This document shows, in pieces, positions 1 through 7,011 of a DNA stretch of 47,544 nucleotides; the stretch's first letter is position 1, and every line of letters starts with the position of its first letter. The DNA is from an uncultured Bacilli bacterium (GTDB lineage: Bacteria; Bacillota_I; Bacilli_A; RF39; UBA660), in NCBI GenBank assembly GCA_910586425.1, contig CAJUHL010000010.1, positions 1 through 47,544 of the forward strand, written 5' to 3'. Under the pieces are notes generated by a model. It was given only the letters and a program-made list of their open reading frames with translations, did no database searches and was not told where the DNA came from. Made by a program: the position numbers and the translations under genes.

Positions 1-30
1 TACCACTTTTTGAATGATTTTTCTATTCCT

Positions 31-60
31 TAAAATTAACTAGCACAACGCGTTAATATT
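31..60 (-). terminator. Weak possible terminator after the small membrane protein
   Basis: On the minus strand ATTAAC (57-52) can pair with GTTAAT (40-35) and is followed by TTTTA. The stem is short and AT-only apart from one pair, so this is only a plausible end for the gene whose stop codon lies at 84. Confidence 0.3.
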
Positions 61-83
61 CCTATTTTCTATACCACTTCAAT

Positions 84-371
84 TTACTTACAAATACCAT
101 TGAATTTGGTTTCAAACAATTTAGTAAATTCAGCTAGATAAGTATCGATACCAACTTGTTTTGCATACTCGTTTTGTTCTTCCAAATTATAGATAATACC
201 TTTAGCCACATAACCTGAAATTCTATTTTTTTTATACATAATTGTAATGTTTCCATTGGATGATGTACATACTAACCTTTTAGAAGTCACTGAAGTATAA
301 ACAAGAATACCAATACTCAATACTATTATAAGTAATAGAATAACGCCTAGCACCATTAATATTTTTTTCAT
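84..371 (-). CDS. Small single-pass membrane protein of unknown function
   Basis: A 95-residue protein that I cannot assign to a named family. Residues 4-26 form one strongly hydrophobic helix after a short Lys-containing N-terminus, so it is probably a membrane protein with a C-terminal domain of about 65 residues outside. That domain has two cysteines (in RLVCTSS near residue 35 and in NGICK at the very end) that could form a disulfide. The stretch NITIMYKKNRISGY looks like a beta hairpin. The start is supported by AGGAGGTG upstream of the ATG at 371. It follows the obgE terminator, so it is probably transcribed on its own. The helix could also be an uncleaved signal peptide. Confidence 0.7.
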   Translation of the reverse strand: MKKILMVLGVILLLIIVLSIGILVYTSVTSKRLVCTSSNGNITIMYKKNRISGYVAKGIIYNLEEQNEYAKQVGIDTYLAEFTKLFETKFNGICK

Positions 372-419
372 TCATCACACCTCCTATTTCCAAAAAGAAT
401 AATCATAAAACTTTGCCAT

Positions 420-485
420 AAAAAAAAGGGGGCTTACCCCCCCCCCCGTTTACAAATGGCAAATATTACTTTGCAATTTGTAAAC
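420..485 (-). terminator. Double-hairpin terminator of obgE with a G11 tract
   Basis: Read on the minus strand there is a 16-bp near-perfect inverted repeat (485-470 with 463-448, one mismatch, loop of 6). It is followed directly by G11 (447-437), TAAG, C5 (432-428) and T8 (427-420). The G/C arms plus the T-run make a standard intrinsic terminator. The extra upstream hairpin and the unusually long G run are not needed for termination. A similar element lies in the leader of the polysaccharide operon at 26011-26047. Confidence 0.75.
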
Positions 486-576
486 AATTTTATGCTAATT
501 CTTTGTACGATTACTATAACACAATTTCACATTTTTGACAAGACGAATTATTAATATATTTTTACATGACATGGAT

Positions 577-1857
577 CTATAATTTATATTCGAATTCAAA
601 GTCCAAAATACGAACTGTATCACCATCTTCTGCACCCATTTTGCGCAAGGTATCATCAATTCCGATTTTCCGAAGTTTATTGGCAAAACGAGTTGCAGCT
701 TCATCGGTTGTAAAACGAGTCATACGCAGTAATTTTTCAACGTCTTTACCACGAATTACCCATTCATTTCCTTCTTTCGTCACAGTAAATGGTTGTTCCC
801 GTTTGAATTGATATAAAATATGACTTTCAAATTGCTGCTCTTCATAAAGCGGTTGTTTTTCAATGGTATTTAATTGCTCTGACAATGCATGAATTACAGA
901 CTGTAATCCTTCCTTTTTCATTGCTGAAATAGGATAAATTGGAACATTCTTTACTTTTTCCTGAAATAATTTTAGATTTTCAGCAGACCTTTCCATATCC
1001 ATTTTATTGGCTATAATAATTTGTGGTTTTTCCATCATTTTTTCATTAAAATTGTACAATTCTTGATTGATTATTTGATAATCTTCATATGGATTTCTTC
1101 CTTCAAATCCACTCATATCAATCACATGAGCAATCATGCGCGTTCGTTCAATGTGTTTCAAAAACTGATCTCCTAATCCCTCTCCTAATGAAGCGCCTTC
1201 TATCAAGCCAGGCAAGTCAGCTACAACAAATGAATCATTCTCTGAAACTCTCACAACTCCAAGATTGGGTGTAAGTGTGGTAAAGTGATATGCTGCAATT
1301 TTAGGTTTTGAAGCAGAAATTCCCGAAATCAATGTTGACTTTCCTACACTTGGCATTCCCACTAACCCAACATCAGCTAATAATTTTAATTCCACTTTAA
1401 TTTTTTTGTATTCACCAGGTTCCCCATTTTCAGCATAAGCAGGAGCGGGATTGGAACGTGTCGCAAATGCCATATTACCTCTTCCACCACGACCACCATA
1501 AGCAACTACCACACGATCACCTTTTTTGGTGAGATCAGCCAATATCAAATTTGTATCCACATCTGTTATCACGGTTCCCAAAGGTACTTTTATAATAACA
1601 TCCTTCGCATTCGCACCTTGTTTGGCTTTTCCTTCCCCATTGATACCTTTATCGCCTTTGATTACTCTTTTGTATCTTAAATCAATCAGTGTATTAAGAC
1701 CTTCATCCACTTCAAAAATGATATCACTACCTTTTCCACCATTTCCGCCATATGGACCCCCCATTGGAATAAATTTTTCTCTACGAAAGGCCATACAACC
1801 ATTTCCACCATCACCAGCATATAATTCCACTACTACTTCATCTATAAACATCTTCAT
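577..1857 (-). CDS. obgE: Obg-family ribosome-associated GTPase
   Basis: Essential GTPase that binds the 50S subunit and acts in ribosome maturation and stress response. Numbered from the GTG at 1860, residues 4-160 are the glycine-rich Obg fold (GDGGNG, GGNGGKGS, GGRGGRGN). The G domain has G1 GMPSVGKST (168-176), G3 DLPG (215-218) and G4 NKMD (about 285). The last 80 residues are the OCT domain (FTVTKEGNEWVIRGKDVEKL). GTG 1860, ATG 1857 and ATG 1851 are all possible starts. The family normally begins at the MFIDEV methionine (1851); a GAGAG sequence is best spaced for 1857, which I chose. It lies downstream of rpmA, as in Bacillus, but a hairpin and its own extended -10 promoter precede it. 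The spo0B that separates rpmA and obg in Bacillus is absent. Confidence 0.97.
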   Translation of the reverse strand: MKMFIDEVVVELYAGDGGNGCMAFRREKFIPMGGPYGGNGGKGSDIIFEVDEGLNTLIDLRYKRVIKGDKGINGEGKAKQGANAKDVIIKVPLGTVITDVDTNLILADLTKKGDRVVVAYGGRGGRGNMAFATRSNPAPAYAENGEPGEYKKIKVELKLLADVGLVGMPSVGKSTLISGISASKPKIAAYHFTTLTPNLGVVRVSENDSFVVADLPGLIEGASLGEGLGDQFLKHIERTRMIAHVIDMSGFEGRNPYEDYQIINQELYNFNEKMMEKPQIIIANKMDMERSAENLKLFQEKVKNVPIYPISAMKKEGLQSVIHALSEQLNTIEKQPLYEEQQFESHILYQFKREQPFTVTKEGNEWVIRGKDVEKLLRMTRFTTDEAATRFANKLRKIGIDDTLRKMGAEDGDTVRILDFEFEYKL

Positions 1858-1875
1858 CACTCATCTCTCATTGTT

Positions 1876-1884
1876 ATTGTACCA
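1876..1884 (-). promoter_or_regulatory. Extended -10 promoter for obgE
   Basis: TGGTACAAT on the minus strand, about 20 bases upstream of the obgE start codons, with no convincing -35 box. The same TGGTA(T/C)AAT type stands before uvrA and murG. It would give a very short 5' leader. Confidence 0.5.
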
Positions 1885-1911
1885 AATTTTATCACTAAAA
1901 TCCATGGAAAT

Positions 1912-1976
1912 TAAAAAACCATAGCATATTGATGTTCCTATATAAAGGTCTACACCACATCGCTATAGTTTTTTAA
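1912..1976 (-). terminator. Long-stem hairpin between rpmA and obgE
   Basis: On the minus strand AAAAAACTATAGC just after the rpmA stop pairs with GCTATGGTTTTTT, a 13-bp stem with one G-U pair. The wide loop contains a second short helix (GATGT with ACATC). The T-run on the descending arm fits an intrinsic terminator or attenuator that separates abundant ribosomal protein mRNA from obgE. The long branched loop is unusual for a simple terminator. Confidence 0.6.
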
Positions 1977-2272
1977 GCGTTTTGTTTTTCTGGATAAACA
2001 CTCACTTGTTTTTTATCTCTTCCAACACGTTCAAATTTTACATATCCAGCCACTTTTGCATATACAGTATCATCACTACCAATACCTACATTATGTCCTG
2101 GATAAATTTTAGTTCCACGTTGGCGGTATAAAATAGATCCACCACTTACATATTCCCCATCAGCTGCTTTCGCACCCAATCTTTTGGCAATAGAATCACG
2201 ACCATTTTTAGTAGACCCTTGGCCCTTTTTATGTGCAAAGAACTGAATTTCTAATTGCATCAATTTTGCCAT
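1973..2272 (-). CDS. rpmA: Ribosomal protein L27 with cleavable N-terminal extension
   Basis: 50S subunit protein whose N-terminus reaches towards the peptidyl transferase centre. The N-terminus [17 protein letters not shown] contains the Firmicute-type extension ending in IQFFA, after which the Prp protease is known to cut to give mature L27 starting HKKG. The core ([38 protein letters not shown], quoted in parts) is typical. The ATG at 2272 has AAGGAGGTG at good spacing; the internal ATG five codons later would still keep the cleavage site. It is the third gene of rplU-prp-rpmA, 12 bases after prp. Confidence 0.98.
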   Translation of the reverse strand: MAKLMQLEIQFFAHKKGQGSTKNGRDSIAKRLGAKAADGEYVSGGSILYRQRGTKIYPGHNVGIGSDDTVYAKVAGYVKFERVGRDKKQVSVYPEKQNA

Positions 2273-2284
2273 AAGTACACCTCC

Positions 2285-2587
2285 TTATTTATTGATTTTT
2301 ACATATTTTTTATAATCTCGTTCTAACTCTTCTAATAAGGAAATCATATTTTCCATTAGAAGGTCAATGATATCAGAATGCACTAAAACATCTAATTTTA
2401 CATATGCTTCTTTTTGTTCCACTTGAATACTCTTTTCATCGACACGTAGCATTGCATTGATAGTTGTAATTAAAATACTACTCACACTTGCACATACAAT
2501 ATCTGTCCCACTTACACCATATCCAGCATGCCCTTCAATTGTGACATGATTGGTTGGTTTTCTAGAATCGATTTGTACACGTATCAT
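2285..2587 (-). CDS. prp: Prp, cysteine protease that processes L27
   Basis: Ribosomal-processing cysteine protease (YsxB family), 100 residues, the usual length. The catalytic pair expected for the family is visible as His in EGHAGYG (about residue 20) and Cys in TDIVCASVSS (about residue 32). It cleaves the N-terminal extension of L27, encoded directly downstream, and that extension carries the matching IQFFA site. Its ATG overlaps the rplU stop by one base (TAATG), so the two are translationally coupled. Confidence 0.95.
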   Translation of the reverse strand: MIRVQIDSRKPTNHVTIEGHAGYGVSGTDIVCASVSSILITTINAMLRVDEKSIQVEQKEAYVKLDVLVHSDIIDLLMENMISLLEELERDYKKYVKINK

Positions 2588-2889
2588 TATTTGCTCACAA
2601 TCGATTGAATTTGCACTTTTGTATATGGCTGACGATGTCCTTGTGTTTTACGGTAATTTTTCTTTTGATTGTATTTAAAAACAATAATTTTCTTATTTTT
2701 ACCATGTTTCATTACTTCAGCAGTAACTTTCGCATGCGCAACATAAGGGCGCCCTACAACACCATTTGCCATTAATACCTTATCAAATTCAATTACTTTA
2801 CCAGGTTCTGCATCCATTTTTTCGATATATAGAATTGTTCCTTCTTCTACATAATATTGCTTTCCGCCTGTTTCGATAACAGCTTTCAT
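2587..2889 (-). CDS. rplU: Ribosomal protein L21
   Basis: 50S protein of 100 residues with the usual features: N-terminal [15 protein letters not shown], central GVVGRPYV, and the C-terminal basic stretch [19 protein letters not shown]. An AAAGGAGG ribosome site precedes the ATG at 2889. It is the first gene of the rplU-prp-rpmA unit and has its own strong promoter, plus a structured leader of about 90 bases that resembles the L21 autoregulatory leaders of Firmicutes. Confidence 0.98.
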   Translation of the reverse strand: MKAVIETGGKQYYVEEGTILYIEKMDAEPGKVIEFDKVLMANGVVGRPYVAHAKVTAEVMKHGKNKKIIVFKYNQKKNYRKTQGHRQPYTKVQIQSIVSK

Positions 2890-2892
2890 AAA

Positions 2893-2980
2893 TTAACCTC
2901 CTTTAAGATTCTAAGACTCACCATTAAGGTACTTATGTTTCAACCTTTTCTGTGTGGTTGTAGAGTGAGGCTCTACACAA
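2893..2980 (-). ncRNA. Putative L21 leader (5' UTR regulatory structure)
   Basis: Between the predicted start site (about 2980) and the rplU ribosome site, the minus strand can form GTAGAG-CCTCA-CTCTAC, a second helix CAACC/GGTTG, and a possible pseudoknot in which CTCAC of the first hairpin pairs with GTGAG further down. Leaders that let ribosomal protein L21 control its own operon are known at this position in Firmicutes. Assignment here rests on position and folding by eye. Confidence 0.5.
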
Positions 2981-2986
2981 TATAGA

Positions 2987-3015
2987 ATTTTATCATACAT
3001 TCCTTAATTTGTCAA
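2987..3015 (-). promoter_or_regulatory. Sigma-A promoter of rplU-prp-rpmA
   Basis: TTGACA (3015-3010), 17-base spacer, TAAAAT (2992-2987) on the minus strand, inside the last codons of spoIVFB. It separates the ribosomal genes from the upstream radC-mre-spoIVF genes. The same box pair and spacing are used by the polysaccharide operon. Confidence 0.7.
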
Positions 3016-3775
3016 ACGAAGATACCGATTTTGTATGAAAATGTATATTCAAAATTTCTTCTTCTGTTTTCCATGTACCCTGCTTCCAAAATAAATGCAA
3101 ATATCCTCTTCGCATCGCATCCACTCCTCCATTTCTTACCATATGACATTTCTGATAGGAAAATTGATGCAGATACCGTTCCAACAAAAAGCGTTCCATT
3201 TGATACGGAATTTGTTGATAAAATTTTATATTTTCTTTGATGATAAATAACAAAATGATTCCCATAATTATATTTCGAGTAACAATCATATACCCACTCA
3301 AAAATAAAACCACAACAATCGATATCCATAATCCCACATATTTCGCACGTTTATAAGGAAAAATCGCATCCAAACAAAGTTGCACCATTTTCCCTCCATC
3401 CAAGGGAATTATCGGTAGTAGATTAAATCCTAGCAACAAATTATGGTACAATTGCAAGGTAGTATTCATGTACCCCAAATGACATAACAGAAGAAAAAAA
3501 CACATTTGATAAATAGGACCCAAAAGAACAATAATCCACTCCTGATAAATGGGACGATTAAAATGTTCTTTCAACAAAGTCATCCCACCAAATGGCAAGA
3601 GAATGACACGCTCAATTTTCCAATCACAAAAAATTGCACCTGTTAAATGGCCAAATTCATGAATGATAATGAGAAGTGAAATCCATATAAAATCTTTAAA
3701 ATAACCTGTAAAGAAACAAAACAAGCCAACTATATAATATAAATTCGAAATTTCAAATCTAAATATGTTCTTCAT
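2993..3775 (-). CDS. spoIVFB: SpoIVFB-like M50 intramembrane metalloprotease
   Basis: Polytopic site-2-type protease. The zinc motif HEFGH is at residues 39-43 and the third ligand lies in NLLPIIPLDGG (D126), almost identical to the equivalent segment of Bacillus SpoIVFB. Length 260 is close to the 288 of B. subtilis. In spore formers it sits in the outer forespore membrane and cuts pro-sigma-K to switch on late mother-cell genes. Its start overlaps the spoIVFA end by 17 bases, as expected for the spoIVF pair, and rplU follows as in Bacillus. If the organism does not sporulate, another sigma factor precursor or membrane protein would be the substrate. Confidence 0.88.
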   Translation of the reverse strand: MKNIFRFEISNLYYIVGLFCFFTGYFKDFIWISLLIIIHEFGHLTGAIFCDWKIERVILLPFGGMTLLKEHFNRPIYQEWIIVLLGPIYQMCFFLLLCHLGYMNTTLQLYHNLLLGFNLLPIIPLDGGKMVQLCLDAIFPYKRAKYVGLWISIVVVLFLSGYMIVTRNIIMGIILLFIIKENIKFYQQIPYQMERFLLERYLHQFSYQKCHMVRNGGVDAMRRGYLHLFWKQGTWKTEEEILNIHFHTKSVSSFDKLRNV

Positions 3776-4379
3776 AATTTAAAACAGTTCCATTTTTTTT
3801 ATATACCAAATAAAGCTGATTACCTTTCACTTCTCCTAATAAACTCCCCTTTGCAACATAATCATACAATTTTAAATTGACTGCATTCAAATTGGAATAC
3901 CACACATCAATCCCATCCATTTGTTGAATAATAACTGTGTTGCCATAACCTTCTTTCTCTCCAATAAAAACAACCATTCCGCTTTCTAAAACAGGAACCA
4001 AATAACTATTTTCTACCGTTAAAGCAACCCCATCTTTATATTTATGTTGTTCTGTAAATATGAGTTTTTCATCAAAAACAGAAACGGTTGGATTTTTCCA
4101 TAATTCTTGGAATGGTAAAGGAGAACCAAAGTATTTTTGATAAGCAGCATTGATGGAAGCAAATGAAAAATGGCTATCATAAACATATTGATAAAAAGTT
4201 GCTTTGAACTTACTATTGGATTTTAATGTAATGAGTGTTACAAGTGTTAAAATAATTGTAATTGCCAATTTAGAAATCCATTTCGTATAGCTTGTACGTT
4301 TGATGACTGTTTTTTGTGGGATTCTTTTCTTTTTTTGCTTCATTTGACTACGAATTCTACGGATATCTGGATTCATCAT
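3759..4379 (-). CDS. spoIVFA: SpoIVFA-like membrane regulator with inactive M23 domain
   Basis: 206 residues: a basic N-terminus (QMKQKKKRIPQ), one membrane helix at about 35-55, and an outer region ending in a LytM/M23-like fold (SYLVPVLESGMVVFIGEKEG, then YGNTVIIQQMDGIDVWYSNL, then VAKGSLLGEV). The HxH zinc ligands of active M23 enzymes are missing, as in SpoIVFA, which only holds SpoIVFB in check until it is itself cleaved. Gene order (mreD before, spoIVFB after, overlapping) supports the assignment. It lacks a clear similarity to SpoIIQ-type active enzymes. Confidence 0.82.
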   Translation of the reverse strand: MMNPDIRRIRSQMKQKKKRIPQKTVIKRTSYTKWISKLAITIILTLVTLITLKSNSKFKATFYQYVYDSHFSFASINAAYQKYFGSPLPFQELWKNPTVSVFDEKLIFTEQHKYKDGVALTVENSYLVPVLESGMVVFIGEKEGYGNTVIIQQMDGIDVWYSNLNAVNLKLYDYVAKGSLLGEVKGNQLYLVYKKNGTVLNYEEHI

Positions 4380-4413
4380 ATCACCTATCTCATCTTATGC
4401 CAAAATCATAAGG

Positions 4414-4908
4414 TTAGAACAATCTCTTTGAAAATTTTCGTTTGAGAATAAAATAATCGATTCCATATAAAATAATTCCATAAATAAGATTCCATAAAAA
4501 AGAAGCCATGGTAATAGATAGAAAATAAGAAAGTTCAAAAGGAAAATATCCTGTTGTGATTAATATAATATAAGTAAACAGTCGATAGATTGCTACCAAT
4601 ACTAGAATGAATAGAAAAAATTGATACCAAGTATGTGAGATCAATCGGCAAATTTTTTGACTGATAAAACCCATAACAACAAATAAAGTTCCATGAAGAA
4701 ACAATGTATTGGTAAAAACGATATCATATAAAATGCCAAAGAGGAAACAAAACCATATATAATTTTTATGTTTTAAAAAATAAATATGGCAAAAACAAAT
4801 CGAAAGCAAAGTAGGAACAGGTAGCCAATAAGCAGTAGAAATAGGGATATAATAGGAAAAAATTCCTTCCAATAGAAAAGACACCATTGTTATTATGATC
4901 GCATACAT
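4414..4908 (-). CDS. mreD: Rod shape-determining protein MreD
   Basis: 164 residues, five or so hydrophobic helices, the length and profile of MreD, the integral membrane partner of MreC in the elongation complex. The sequence is weakly conserved in this family, so the call leans on position: it begins 10 bases after mreC ends and is followed by spoIVFA. Features include VSFLLEGIFSYYIPI at the N-terminus and FGILYDIVFTNTLFLHG, matching the GllyDi motif of MreD. Confidence 0.85.
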   Translation of the reverse strand: MYAIIITMVSFLLEGIFSYYIPISTAYWLPVPTLLSICFCHIYFLKHKNYIWFCFLFGILYDIVFTNTLFLHGTLFVVMGFISQKICRLISHTWYQFFLFILVLVAIYRLFTYIILITTGYFPFELSYFLSITMASFLWNLIYGIILYGIDYFILKRKFSKRLF

Positions 4909-4918
4909 AAATACTCAC

Positions 4919-5758
4919 TCATTTCTTTAAAAGTGTTACATAACGAATCTCATCAAAATCAACACTTGGCTTGACTAGAATTGTTCTTGCCATATCAAAA
5001 TGATCGGTTTTAACTTGCTTTACAGTTCCGATTAAAATTCCTGATGGATATCCATTTCCCAAACCAGTTGTAATCACGTTCGCACCTTCTTTAATTTCTG
5101 TATTTTCTGCAATTCCTTCTATTTTATATACCTGATTTTCCCTTTCATATCCAGATAAAAGTCCATATATATAATCATCATTTCCTTCTATTTTAACCGA
5201 TATTTTATGAGTTTCATCTACACCGGTAAGTAATTGAATGGTGCTACTAAATGAATTGACATGAATCACTTCTCCTATCATTCCTCTACCTGTTACCACT
5301 GCCATATGTTCCGCTACACCATGATTTTTCCCTTTATCAATCGTAATGGTTTGATACCAACCATCGATATTACGTGTAATGACAGTTGCATTCAGCACTA
5401 TACTTTCTGATAACACTTGCTTTAATTCCAGTAAAGCTTTCATTTCTTGCAATTGTGATTCTAATTCTTGATTTTTTGCTTCTACTACTTCTATCTGCTC
5501 CACTTTCGTTTGTAATTGCTGATATCTTTCATATATCTTATCTTTTTCTTTGGACTCATTTATCTTATCTGTTACAAAATGAACAGGAATTGCGACGATT
5601 TTTTGGACAAACAAAACAGCATCCTGAATAATCTGTTCAGGAATACTGGATTTTCGCTCATCTCTTACGAAATACATCAATACTCCGAATAATAATAAAA
5701 TACCAAAGAAAATAATTATAATATAGTATTTACGTTCTATTTTTCTTTTTTTCCACAT
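4919..5758 (-). CDS. mreC: Rod shape-determining protein MreC
   Basis: Bitopic scaffold of lateral wall synthesis. One membrane helix near the N-terminus (YYIIIIFFGILLLFGVLMYF), a coiled coil (about 70-115, YQQLQTKVEQIEVVEAKNQ) and the beta-rich MreC domain with VTGRGMIGEVIHV and TTGLGNGYPSGILIGTV. An ATG at 5773 overlaps the radC stop (ATGA) but has no ribosome site; the ATG at 5758 has GAGGG at good spacing, so I place the start there (about 279 residues). No mreB gene precedes it, unlike in Bacillus, so MreB must be encoded elsewhere or be missing. Confidence 0.92.
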   Translation of the reverse strand: MWKKRKIERKYYIIIIFFGILLLFGVLMYFVRDERKSSIPEQIIQDAVLFVQKIVAIPVHFVTDKINESKEKDKIYERYQQLQTKVEQIEVVEAKNQELESQLQEMKALLELKQVLSESIVLNATVITRNIDGWYQTITIDKGKNHGVAEHMAVVTGRGMIGEVIHVNSFSSTIQLLTGVDETHKISVKIEGNDDYIYGLLSGYERENQVYKIEGIAENTEIKEGANVITTGLGNGYPSGILIGTVKQVKTDHFDMARTILVKPSVDFDEIRYVTLLKK

Positions 5759-5769
5759 TGAAATATCCC

Positions 5770-6465
5770 TCATTCATTTTTTAATTCAAAATCTCCATTT
5801 TCAAAAAAACTATAGTAATGATTTTTTCCAATAATAATATGATCTAAAAGAGGAATTCCGAGCAAATCTCCAACTTGTTTCAAATGATATGTCATAGTAT
5901 AATCCTCATTACTAGGCGTTACATCCCCTGTTGGATGATTGTGAATACAAATAATTGCTGTTGCACAAGAAAGATAAGCTTCCTTAAAAATTTCTCTTGG
6001 ATGTACCATACTATAATTAATGGTTCCTATAAACAATAACTTTTCTTTGATGATTTTCTTTTTAGAATCCAAATACAAACAATATACATGTTCTTGTTGT
6101 TTATCCACAAGCAGACTCTGATAGTATTCATAAATCAATCTAGCTTGGTTGAACTTCTTACCCTGTATAGTGGTTACATTTCGTTGCATTCGTTTACCAA
6201 GTTCAATGGCAGATAATAAAATCATTGCTTTAGACTTTCCAATTCCTTCAATCTTTAAAAGAGACTCATAACTCATTTCCTTCAAGTCAGAAATTTGTTT
6301 TAATCTTGATAAAACAGTAATCGCAAGTTCCTTTGCAGATTGTTTTTTACTTCCTGTTCGAAACAGAATTGCAAGTAATTCCTCATTGTTAATGGATTCT
6401 ACACCATATTGAAGCAATCGTTCCCTAGGGCGTTCCTGCAATGGAATATCTTTCATTTTAGTCAT
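5770..6465 (-). CDS. radC: RadC/JAB1-domain protein
   Basis: 231 residues. N-terminal helix-hairpin-helix region (LLKIEGIGKSKAMILLSAIE, about 68-88) and a C-terminal MPN/JAMM domain with the metal-binding motif HNHPTGDVTPSNED near residues 176-189. RadC was once thought to be a repair protein; its real substrate is uncertain. It is placed as in Bacillus (ysxA) ahead of the mre genes. The ATG at 6465 overlaps the end of the SPOR gene and has AGGAG ten bases upstream. Confidence 0.95.
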   Translation of the reverse strand: MTKMKDIPLQERPRERLLQYGVESINNEELLAILFRTGSKKQSAKELAITVLSRLKQISDLKEMSYESLLKIEGIGKSKAMILLSAIELGKRMQRNVTTIQGKKFNQARLIYEYYQSLLVDKQQEHVYCLYLDSKKKIIKEKLLFIGTINYSMVHPREIFKEAYLSCATAIICIHNHPTGDVTPSNEDYTMTYHLKQVGDLLGIPLLDHIIIGKNHYYSFFENGDFELKNE

Positions 6466-6922
6466 TTACCACTAACTCCTCATATTTTGCTAAAATCTGT
6501 GTACAAGCTGCCTGAATGGTTTTTTCATCATTGGTTCCACTCAATAATTGTTCGTATTGACTTAATACTTCTAAAAAGGCATTGCTTGTAACATTTATTT
6601 CCTTTACATAAATATCATACCCTTTTTGATTAAAAAATCCTTTTAATTTTTCCATATTTTCTTTACTTTTAATAATTGCAACATAAACATAATATTTTCC
6701 ATCTTTCTCTGTATAGGTATAATATTCAAAATCAGTCAAATTTTGTTTCATACTATCCAAATTAGAATAAACTCCTTGTTGTAAAAAATAAAGCGTTTCT
6801 GTCGTTTGCATAGTGGGAATAGTAGATGGTTTTTCTTCTTTTTTATATTGATGAAACATAAATTGTCCCATTAAAAAACCGATGGCAATACAAACAATCA
6901 TTATTTCTATATTTTTCTTCAT
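6458..6922 (-). CDS. Membrane-anchored SPOR-like domain protein
   Basis: One N-terminal helix (IEIMIVCIAIGFLMGQFMF) followed by a linker and a domain of about 70 residues, LYFLQQGVYSNLDSMKQNL to GYDIYVKEINV. Its spacing of a QxGvys strand, amphipathic helix, YYVYVAI strand and second helix resembles SPOR domains, which bind denuded glycan at division sites. The ORF opens at 6961, but GGGTGAT is correctly spaced for the ATG at 6922, giving 154 residues. It overlaps radC and probably heads the radC-mreC-mreD-spoIVF unit, fitting a role in wall growth or septation. The SPOR call is by eye. Confidence 0.65.
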   Translation of the reverse strand: MKKNIEIMIVCIAIGFLMGQFMFHQYKKEEKPSTIPTMQTTETLYFLQQGVYSNLDSMKQNLTDFEYYTYTEKDGKYYVYVAIIKSKENMEKLKGFFNQKGYDIYVKEINVTSNAFLEVLSQYEQLLSGTNDEKTIQAACTQILAKYEELVVND

Positions 6923-6980
6923 AGACATCACCCATTCTATTGTAGCAATGTTGTTTGTCATTTTTTGTCGTTAACGATTA

Positions 6981-7011
6981 TAAACAAAAAAAGTATTATA
7001 CATACTTTTTA
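6981..7011 (-). terminator. Terminator of the tandem membrane-protein pair
   Basis: Minus strand AAAAAGTAT, loop GTATA, ATACTTTTT, then T-rich sequence (7010-6986). The stem is AT-rich but nine pairs long and directly follows the stop codon at 7009. Confidence 0.6.

Noticed and set aside
437..447. C11 run (and C10 at 26019-26028) as a sequencing artefact
   Set aside because: Length may be imprecise, but both runs lie in similar hairpin contexts with matching G arms, so the element itself is taken as real.
495..704. 69-codon minus-strand frame at the end of obgE
   Set aside because: Overlaps obgE in another frame and runs into the terminator region; no ribosome site.
1526..1924. 132-codon plus-strand frame opposite the start of obgE
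   Set aside because: Antisense to the glycine-rich Obg fold, whose codons give long Pro/Ser-rich shadow frames; no ribosome site.
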